Position numbers and translations under genes: made by a program. Below the pieces are notes generated by a model. The model was given only the letters and a program-made list of their open reading frames with translations. It made no database searches and was not told the origin of the DNA. Positions 11,650 to 19,434 of a DNA stretch of 19,434 bases are shown in pieces. The stretch comes from Conidiobolus incongruus B7586 (lineage: Eukaryota > Entomophthoromycota > Entomophthoromycetes > Entomophthorales > Conidiobolaceae), in assembly GCA_000697335.1 (NCBI GenBank), contig JNEM01000071.1:1-19434 (forward strand), written 5' to 3'. The number at the start of each line of letters is the position of its first letter. Within the stretch, counting starts at the first letter, position 1.

Positions 11650-13323
11650 ATGAGCGACCAAAGAAATGAGGTTGAGGAGTCCCTCCCTAGGTACTCAGAA
11701 TTTGATACCAATGAGAACATTGTATTGAAAATGTCTCAAATCCGTAATAATATCGATAACTGGACTATTTATATCGGTGTTCTATTGCTCGGTTTAACAA
11801 TCGCTATCCTAGTTAATGCTCAATCTACTTTATCCTTCGTCATCACATCAAGTTTCCAATCTTTTGATATTGGTGCAGTTACTGATGTTGTCAACACTCT
11901 TTTAGGCATTCTTTTTGTTCCACTTGTAGCTGCTTTGTCTGATGTTTATGGACGTGGTCTTATCCTTACTATTTGTTTAATTATTAACATTATTGGTTCA
12001 GTTATTGTTGGAACTGCAGCCAGCTTTGGTGCATACAGTGCCGGTAATATCATTGCAGGTCTTGGCGAAACTGGTCGTGCCCTCTTAGTTCCTATTATTT
12101 TAGCCGATTTTCTTGCTCCTAAAAATCGTGGTTTTGGTTTTATTTTAAATTGGTTACCTAGTGCTATTGCTCTCGGTGTTGCTATTCCAGTTATTGCTGC
12201 TTCTGAAACTGATGGCAAGTGGCGCTGGTTGTATAATGGTCAAGCCATTTTTGTTGCTGTTACCGGTGCTCCTATCCTCCTCGGTTTATTCCGTTTACAA
12301 CGTAGAGCCCAACGTTTATTGCCTCAATTCAATTACCAGGCTTCATCTCTTCGTAAAGTAGACTGGATTGGTATTATTTTATTGACCACTGGCTTGGGTT
12401 TTATCCTTGTTCCTTTCACCCTCGTTGTTCGTCAAGAAGATGGCTGGGCTGCTCCTGCTATTTTTGTTCCCATTATTTTCGGCATCCTTATAATTCTAGG
12501 ATTTGTATTGTGGGAGGTTAAATATACCAAATACTCTCTTGTTAGTTACAGACTCTTGCGCAATAGATCAGCTATGATCATGATTGTTGTCCGTGCTTTC
12601 TTAATGTTTGATTCAAGTCTCACTTGGCAATATATGACCCCATACCTGTCTTTGACTCGTGAAATTGATCCTAACCATGTAGCTCAGATTAATTTGGGCT
12701 ATCGTGTCACATGGTATGTCTTGGGTTTCATATGTGCTTTTGTACTTAGAAGATTCAACAAATATACTAGAAGCATTGTATGGGTTTCTATGGCAGTTAA
12801 CGCTTTAGGTGTTGGTCTTACTCTTCCATCTCGTCATCCACACACCGCCGAAGGTGTTGTCGTTTTCGTTGAAGCTTTGATTGGTGCTGGTGCTGGTGTT
12901 TCCGCATGCGCTGGTTTAGTTGTCCTCCAAACTACGGTTGATTTTAGCGATATTGCCAATATCTCAGCTATTGATACCCTTGTAACCAGCGTCTTCACTT
13001 CTATTGCCTCAGCCGTTGGTATCAACGTTTGGAACAACAGCTTGACTAAAAATTTATCTAAAGAGCTTCCTGAGAAATTCCATGACCAAATCGCCGATCT
13101 TATTGCTGATACTTCTAAATTAGCAGCATTACCTTTAGAGGTCAAGGAGAATTGGATGACAGCTTTAGGTGATAGTCAATGGCTCATGTGTACCATTTCA
13201 ACTGTGTTCGCTTGCGTATGCTTGGCCTTAACTTTCTTTTTACCCAGTATCGATTTGGAAAAATGCCAACAAAATATGGTGCAATCTAATCAAACTGAAT
13301 CTAAAGAAATGACGACATATTAA
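11650..13323 (+). CDS. SIT/ARN-type siderophore-iron transporter (MFS), intact
   Basis: A 557-residue membrane protein without introns, close to the 550-650 residues usual for the siderophore-iron transporter family (MFS). About 14 hydrophobic helices can be read: near residues 37-57, 74-94, 103-123, 128-152, 164-184, 196-215, 238-258, 268-290, 307-325, 345-367, 373-393, 402-425, 437-460 and 511-531. Family marks are MFS motif A as AALSDVYGRGLIL (94-106), YSAGNIIAGLGETG (129-142), ADFLAPKNRG (152-161), WRW (191-193), and VWNNSLTKNL (460-469) opening a long loop before the last helix, where SIT proteins carry residues tied to substrate handling. It should import ferric siderophores or a related iron complex by proton symport; the substrate cannot be read from sequence. 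The start has A at -3 and a TATA box 49 bases upstream. Three ATCWGATAA copies upstream suggest iron repression. It is the undamaged paralogue of the gene at 5299. Confidence 0.9.
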   Translation: MSDQRNEVEESLPRYSEFDTNENIVLKMSQIRNNIDNWTIYIGVLLLGLTIAILVNAQSTLSFVITSSFQSFDIGAVTDVVNTLLGILFVPLVAALSDVYGRGLILTICLIINIIGSVIVGTAASFGAYSAGNIIAGLGETGRALLVPIILADFLAPKNRGFGFILNWLPSAIALGVAIPVIAASETDGKWRWLYNGQAIFVAVTGAPILLGLFRLQRRAQRLLPQFNYQASSLRKVDWIGIILLTTGLGFILVPFTLVVRQEDGWAAPAIFVPIIFGILIILGFVLWEVKYTKYSLVSYRLLRNRSAMIMIVVRAFLMFDSSLTWQYMTPYLSLTREIDPNHVAQINLGYRVTWYVLGFICAFVLRRFNKYTRSIVWVSMAVNALGVGLTLPSRHPHTAEGVVVFVEALIGAGAGVSACAGLVVLQTTVDFSDIANISAIDTLVTSVFTSIASAVGINVWNNSLTKNLSKELPEKFHDQIADLIADTSKLAALPLEVKENWMTALGDSQWLMCTISTVFACVCLALTFFLPSIDLEKCQQNMVQSNQTESKEMTTY

Positions 13324-15464
13324 AATTACTATAGCTTAATAAAATATTTATTTAATTGAAATTATTCGATAACAAATAGATTTCAGTAGAATATTATATA
13401 ATAAAAATTAATTTATTTACTATGTATAATTTATATATTTCTTGATAATTGGTTAATAATTTTAACAAATATTTTATTATATTTTATTTTACCTTGTGTT
13501 ATAATATCAGTTACCTTGCTACTTCTAGGAATTAAAATTTTATTAAATTTATTATTATGCTGTACTATTAATAGATCTTTTTTTCGCTTATCATAAAATT
13601 AATTTGTTTTTTAAATATGGATATCTGGTTATTCAACTATGAATTTCTTTACTAAAATGATAAAAATATTTTATAAAAAGTATAGAAATGTGTTCATCAA
13701 AGGTATTAAAATATTTGATGTATTGATAAGTTTATTATAATTTTTATTAAAAATAAAAATAAATCAAAGCAGTTTATTTATTAGCTGTAATTAATATATT
13801 AATAACACATTTGATAAAATACAAATTGAATATATTGTTTTTAAAATTTAAAATGTAAAATAAGTAATAAGCAGAGATTAGTAATATTACCAAATTTCAA
13901 GTCTTTATATCAATATCATAGTTAGCTATGATATATTAGATTGACGTGTTTCATAGATAAAATTTGTACTTACAATGAAACTATATATCTATTTTCCTAC
14001 TTTGATTTTTAATATGTCCGAATAAGTTATTAAAATGATATTTTTTATAATTGGATATTATAAATGAATTGAAAATAATTTGTGATTAATTGGGTAATTT
14101 GTAAGTAAAGATCTTTTAATAAATGATCGTTCAATTTTAAAAAAATATCACCAATATTATGATATATTAAGTAGATATAAATATATCAGTATTATTGAAA
14201 TAAATATTCATTACCAAATTGATTAAGGATTAATATAAATATATCATTAAGTAATTTTAAAAATTATTTAATTATATCCTTAAATAATAAATATATATTA
14301 ATTTGGCTAATATAATTTTTTATAATTTGATATATCATTGTAAATCTATGATTGAGATGTAATATGTAAAATTTTATAGAGTGCAATTTATATAAAATTT
14401 GAATAAAAAATATGAAAGTTAAAAATAATATAATAAAAAACCATTGATTTTTATATTTGTATATTCATATATTCGGATAAAATGTCCATCTAATATTTTG
14501 AATTTAAAATTTTTAAATATTATTATTAATATAAAAATAAGAATCAATATTAAAAATTTAATATTTAAAATAATATTGAAAGTTTATTTTTAATATTCCA
14601 TACTTTTCTGTATTAAGTATTTTATTTAGTATATAATTATATATTGTAATATCAATTCCAAATTACAGCGAGATGATTAACAAAATAATTTTATTAATTG
14701 CTAGTGTACATTATTAATCCAATTATATAAAAGAAATTCATTCCTTGAATATATGAAATTTAATCATTGCATCTTGCTGACACAATATTTATATAATTAA
14801 TTGCAAAATTATTGAATATTAAGAAAATGATTCTCTGAATAATTTATAATATCTTAATCATCATTACCATTCAAAACATTAAATTATAGTTATAAGCTGA
14901 CTAAACATTTATTAATTCTATTCATTTAATCAATTTATTTTTTAGAATAAAATTTAAATGATCACTTTTATTCAAAAATTAAGTAAAACTATATTCTTAA
15001 TAAAGTGAATTTATCTTTGTGAATATTAATAATTTTAATATTGAAAAATCAATCAAAAAGTTGAAGTATATATTTGGATCATACTTCCCTTTCTAAAATA
15101 TTCAATGAAATGGTTTCATTGATCAGCCACGCATTATAATTTATTACTTTATTACTAAACTGTATTTATTTTTTTTTGGGAGTTTCTCAAAATCCGTTAA
15201 ATTATGATTTTGTGTGTGAGTAGAAAAAAAATGATTAATTCTATCCGGATGGTTAATATTCTGATCATTTTGAGTAAAAATAAATATATTCATATTATAT
15301 TGCACTATCCACTCATTATAAAAAATAAAGGTCCAACTATGAGATGTGATGTTAGATTCAAATAATACAAAATAACTGAGCTCATTTAATCTGAAGAAAT
15401 AACCCAAAATTTGAAATTTGTATTGATGATCTTATATTGGTTAATAATTTTACGATTTTAAAAT
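13324..15464. other. AT-rich intergenic region, nothing recognised
   Basis: No credible gene is visible. The longest frame, on the minus strand at 15144-15407, opens on TTG and has no relative I recognise. Short perfect hairpins occur at 13913-13934 and 15102-15122, but stems of nine pairs are expected by chance at this composition. Confidence 0.5.
13338..13343 (+). terminator. Possible polyadenylation signal of gene 2
   Basis: AATAAA starts 15 bases after the stop codon. The distance is short and the hexamer is common in this DNA, so this is only a candidate. Confidence 0.2.
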
Positions 15465-15473
15465 ATCAGATAA
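15465..15473 (+). promoter_or_regulatory. Iron-GATA-type site, orphan group
   Basis: ATCAGATAA is an exact match and the first of two copies 32 bases apart, about 2.1 kb past the end of gene 2. No gene is recognisable on either side. Confidence 0.4.
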
Positions 15474-15496
15474 CTGTTTCGATTTGTTTAGAGGAT

Positions 15497-15507
15497 TTAT
15501 CAGATAA
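15497..15507. promoter_or_regulatory. Iron-GATA-type palindrome, orphan group
   Basis: TTATCAGATAA matches ATCWGATAA on both strands, as do the sites at 1480 and 5221. The centre-to-centre spacing to the copy at 15465 is about 34 bases, close to the 29-base spacing of the pair before gene 2. Confidence 0.45.
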
Positions 15508-15861
15508 TGGATAAAATATGGATGGAAATTAATGATACAATTTTTCTCATGTGATACTTCATTCTAATCGGGATTTTAGTATTTTAAATCATTAGATTAT
15601 TGATATTTGAATATTTAATCAGTACATATTTAATTATATGGAACAATTTGATAAACGCTCATATTTGGATATACATTTTTTTTGTAAATAATAAAATAAA
15701 TCAAAAATAGAATATCTCGTACAATTTAACCCAGTATTCTAAAATTGTTTAAAAAAATCCAAATTGAAAATTGGAATATTTCGGTATCCATATATAAATG
15801 ATACAGTTATTGATCTTATATCCAATCAAATTAATATAATTAAATCAATTGAGAAATATTG

Positions 15862-15870
15862 ATCTGATAA
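15862..15870 (+). promoter_or_regulatory. Iron-GATA-type site, orphan group
   Basis: ATCTGATAA is an exact plus-strand match and the last in the window. An ATG lies 80 bases downstream (15942), but it opens only 17 codons, so a target gene is not shown. Confidence 0.35.
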
Positions 15871-16532
15871 TTAGTAGGATTTTCATAACATTTTTCACTA
15901 CACGAGACAGATAAGTTGGGAATTTTAGTTAAATAGCAAATATGAGAAAATCTTTATTTTTATATTTATTTTTAAGGAAACGAACGATTGAATAAAAATA
16001 ATATAAGCGATAGAGTAGAATTCATTAAACCTTAGAAATAGTATATAGCTATTCAATGCAAAATATTTCTTCAAAATCGTTTTAAAAGATAATATTTGAG
16101 AAGGATTTTATTAATTCCAATTTTTGATTAATAATATGACTCACCCCAATTTTATATAATTTCAAATTTGATAAAATATTTCAAAATTCACTCAATTTGA
16201 TTGGTTGGTTAATGGGTTATGTTTGATATAAAATTTTTACAAAAATTACCTATGAATAGGAAAAAAATCAATTAAGTTACAGTCAAGTAGTGAAAAAAAA
16301 ACTTATTTTTAAAGAATTTATAATGCTGGGGTTGATATAGGATTATTATATCAAGTCGAAATGAACAATAAAGACAGTTTAATTAAAAATCAATATTATA
16401 AATAATGAACTATTAAATAAAACCTAGGACCTTTAGAACTTTCATTGTAGTTAATATTAGTATATATGACTATAATAATATATAATATGATAAGTTTGTA
16501 ATGAATATATTTTGTCATAATTTGGACTCTGT

Positions 16533-16551
16533 TATATATATATATATATAT
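16533..16551. repeat. TA microsatellite
   Basis: An uninterrupted TA dinucleotide run of 19 bases, likely unstable in length. Confidence 0.9.
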
Positions 16552-18027
16552 CTAAATAACTTGGGCAAGGTTTTATAATTTATTAATTATTTTATATACT
16601 TTGATAAGGATTAGTATTTTATTGATAAAATGAATTAAATATTTATTTTTACAAAACTATTAATAATTAAATAAAAACAAAAATTTATTATAAGTTACTC
16701 ATTAAGTAAAAAAAAAATTGATAATTGTTCCACTTTCTTAACTAACAAAATATATTCTAATAGTTATTAAGGTTTTAATATTAAATCTTTAATTGTTGAT
16801 ATATGTAATAAAGTTAAATTATTTAGATAATCAAGATCATTCAATTAATAAAATATTAGTTAATAGTTATAAAGGCTAAATACCGAAGTTATATTTATTT
16901 TGATTATTCCTTGAAATATTAGGTGAAATTTATTAGTAATTAACCTTAACTATAGCTTATCATCTTAAAGTCCGATATAACCTTTAAAATCTCAAAAATT
17001 TACCTCTTAATAAAAGATCAATTGTGTAAAAATTAATTGAGTTATCTCTATGGGACATATGGAGAAAAGTTTATCATTTTAGTTATATTAATATTTTGAT
17101 AATTTTGAATTGTGAGAATTACTTTGATGAATTTAAATTGATCCAACTTTACTATTATATTAATCATTCAGTTAAGCGCACGCTAGGAAATATATTAATT
17201 ATATCATTCAGTTAAAATTATAAATCAAATATGATATACATTATTTTGTTCTTGATACTTTAAAATTGAAATTTGATCCATATATTAATTAAATCATAGT
17301 TTATTTGTTTAGTTTAACAAATGTAATGTTAGCTGTTACTTGAATCTAATTTTTATAGAAAATATACTCAAGTTTTAACTTATATAATGATATAAAATCA
17401 ATCAAATTAATTAAAAAGATTTATTCAAAATTATTTGAATAACCAAATATAATATTGATAATTAAAATCAAAATCATTTTATTTATATTAAAAATTAAAA
17501 AATTTGATTTTAAGTTATATTGATATATTAAGTATTAATAACATAATATCAATTTCAGTTTATTATTATATAATTAAAAACTATAGTATTGAAACATATC
17601 TGTTATTATATGTATATTTTCTTACTTACTAAAACTCTTATAAAAAGAAAAAATTATTAGTATATTAATTCAATCACAATAATAAACTTAATTTGGAATT
17701 ATATCTTAGCTATTATAAGATAAACGTCAAATCAATTTATAAGTAATAGGGATTATATAATAAGAATATATAGAGTATTAATTGGCTATTGTTGACTATT
17801 GAATTGTAAAGTGAATAAATTATAAATTAAACTATAATATTAAATATAAAAATATTATATGTATATATTTTTTTAAAGAAATTTATCATTGAAAAAGGAA
17901 TTTTAAATAAATATTTAATTAATATTTCAGAATTAAAAAAATAGGGAATTATTTAATATTAGATTTTTCAAATATATTATAAATTTCAATATATATATAA
18001 TAAATATGAAAATATTTACATTTAAAC

Positions 18028-18048
18028 TATATATATATATATATATAT
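18028..18048. repeat. TA microsatellite
   Basis: An uninterrupted TA dinucleotide run of 21 bases, 0.2 kb left of the transposon relic. Confidence 0.9.
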
Positions 18049-18243
18049 TCAATTTTAATTATTTTTTTTTAAAATATTTTGATTTTAAAATTTATACTTA
18101 AATTTATTTATACTTTAACTAAATAATGACTATCAAAAGGCTTTTATTTTTGTATTTTTAAAATTTAACCATAAACCCTTTAAAAACATTTAAAACTTGC
18201 AAATAGTTTATAAAGATGATGTTTTATTTAAAACTACCATATA

Positions 18244-19148
18244 TTGCTAGATTTGTGATTTTAAAGCTAGAAGGGACACTATTCAAAATTTACCAAAATC
18301 TAGAATATTAATTTCTATTATTACTTTTTTACTTATTAATAAAATAAAAAAATATATTAAAAGATATTTTTTTATTCTTGTTAAAAAACTATCAAAGTGA
18401 TTTAATATTAATTATATAAGCATGTTATATTTACTTAAGTTTAAACTTAGATTAAATAATAAAAATTTATAATAGATATCTTATAATTTAACAAAAACTT
18501 AAAAAAACTAAAGCAGCTATAGCTAAACTAAACTTATTAAGATATAGCCAAAAATAATGGTTTTTATAATAAATACTAATAATTAATAAATTTTAAATTT
18601 TTTTATATCATTCTTTATCTAAAAATAAAACAAGATGTTAAGTTAAGCTAAATTAATCTTTCTTTAAAAATTCTAATAAATAAGTATTTTAAATATAAGC
18701 AAATATTAATTATTAAAATAGATTATAATGGTATATAGTTTTTTTATTTAATATCTCAAGGAAAATTAAATAATAATAAATTTTATATTATCTTTTTAAA
18801 TAAAATAATTTTTAAATGGTATTCTTAATATAAATTAAAGATATCTATTATTTTGCATAATAATTGCAAAATATATAAAGCTAAAGTTATAAAAGATTTT
18901 ATATATAAAAAAAATAAAAAGAGTTACCATATCTAATATATTTATTTGATTATTACCAATATAATTATAATTGTTTTACATAATTAAAAAATAGCTTGCA
19001 AGAAAAAAAATTCTTATAAATAAATTAAATTAGTTTATAAAATATCAAATTTCAGTCTTTAATAAAAAGAACTATTTTTTTAGATATTAAAAGTTTACTA
19101 AAAATATAGAAAAAAGTTAATAATAATAATAAAGGCTATTTATATTAA
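18244..19148 (+). mobile_element. Decayed Tc1/mariner-type DNA transposon (transposase relic)
   Basis: The remnant of a DDE transposase can be read in pieces on the plus strand. In the frame of 18721, DYNGI, then YLISQGKLNNNKFY, then ILHNNCKIYKAKVIKDF (18850-18900) match the usual order of a Tc1 catalytic domain. HNN stands where QDN with the second catalytic aspartate is normal. About 35 residues on, the line NII(I/E)IV followed by LHN-stop-KIA (18958-18995) falls where NPIENVW and LK are expected. In another frame, 19083-19145 reads KSLLK then NNNNKGYLY, like the family's C-terminal end with KGGY. A possible helix-turn-helix start lies near 18268-18320. Several stops, at least one frame change and loss of the catalytic residues show it is long dead. 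No terminal repeats are clear, so the ends are those of the readable coding part. The changes include transversions, so they are not purely of the RIP type. Confidence 0.65.
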
Positions 19149-19434
19149 AAGAGGCTATTAATTTTATATTATTCATTATTGTTTATATATTATTTATTAA
19201 TTAATTTTTTAAAATTTTTTAAAATTATTTAAAATTTATTACTAGATAAATTATTTTAAAATTTAAAAGAATATTATCTAAAATTTATTAGAATCAATAT
19301 AACTAATTTTATTTATTATTTTTTAACTATTAATAAATCAATAAATATATTATTAAATATTTATTTTTGAATTAAAAAGTTATTATAGTATATTAATATT
19401 ACTGATTTTGATATATTATATTTATTAACCCATA
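19149..19434. other. AT-rich tail of the window
   Basis: Beyond the last readable transposase codons the DNA is almost pure A and T. It could hold the right end of the dead transposon, but I see no terminal repeat and no gene. Confidence 0.4.

Larger units (their letters stand above)
15871..18240. other. AT-rich intergenic region with microsatellites
   Basis: No gene is recognisable. The stretch has no exact ATCWGATAA copy. It holds two TA runs and a 13-base direct repeat (ATCATTCAGTTAA at 17163-17175 and 17203-17215), and becomes more AT-rich towards the transposon relic at its right end. Confidence 0.5.

Noticed and set aside
11466-11720. 84-codon minus-strand frame overlapping the promoter and start of gene 2
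   Set aside because: It has an ATG but lies antisense to the conserved start of gene 2 and has no family resemblance; it is treated as a shadow.
5299-13323. CTG read as serine (CUG-clade yeast)
   Set aside because: The few CTG codons fall at hydrophobic positions where leucine fits, for example LLAAL in gene 1 and PYLSL in gene 2, so standard decoding is adequate.
13913-13934. Perfect nine-pair hairpin ATATCATAG / CTATGATAT with a four-base loop
   Set aside because: A few such stems are expected by chance at this composition, and it lies beside no gene end.
15102-15122. Perfect nine-pair hairpin TCAATGAAA / TTTCATTGA with a three-base loop
   Set aside because: It is unusual for its G and C content but still within chance, with no gene or repeat context.
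15144-15407. Open frame of 87 codons on the minus strand, close to the orphan iron-GATA sites
   Set aside because: It opens on TTG, so a eukaryotic start is missing. About one stop-free run this long is expected by chance in the window, and the residues match no family I know.
17163-17215. 13-base direct repeat ATCATTCAGTTAA, 40 bases apart
   Set aside because: Two short copies in AT-rich DNA with no element between them do not show a target-site duplication.
1-19434. Mitochondrial DNA, suggested by the AT content and the TGA
   Set aside because: Both genes are nuclear-type MFS transporters with TATA promoters; no mitochondrial genes, tRNAs or rRNAs are present, and tryptophan is otherwise TGG.

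Overview
The window looks like nuclear DNA from a fungus with a very AT-rich genome. Two intron-free reading frames of about 560 residues encode 14-pass membrane transporters of the siderophore-iron transporter (SIT/ARN) branch of the major facilitator superfamily, a branch known from fungi. The genes use many T-ending codons and are clearly richer in G+C than the surrounding DNA, which is mostly A and T with long gene-free stretches. I cannot place the species. Absent introns, TATA-type promoters close to the ATG and iron-GATA-type motifs fit a yeast-like or early-branching fungus.

Layout from left to right: 1-5298 is AT-rich DNA without a credible gene, but it carries seven exact copies of the ATCWGATAA motif, the last one 68-78 bases before the first gene. 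5299-6978 is transporter gene 1, full length except for one in-frame TGA at the position of a conserved tryptophan. 6979-11136 is an AT desert with no motif copies. 11137-11649 holds three more motif copies and the promoter of transporter gene 2. 11650-13323 is gene 2, intact and on the same strand. 13324-18240 is AT-rich, with an orphan group of three motif copies at 15465-15870 and two TA microsatellites. About 18244-19148 is a heavily decayed Tc1/mariner-type DNA transposon.

The two transporters are paralogues, with roughly half of their residues identical by eye and the same length. Both have TATAAATA 48-49 bases before the ATG, with ATCWGATAA further upstream. ATCWGATAA is the known binding site of iron-sensing GATA repressors (Fep1, Urbs1, SreA, Sfu1). 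The motif occurs at 13 places, against roughly one expected by chance at this composition. The simplest reading is an iron-starvation-controlled locus for uptake of siderophores or a related iron compound, in which one copy has recently acquired a nonsense codon or is decoded in an unusual way. The orphan motif group on the right has no recognisable gene beside it and is the least explained part of the window.
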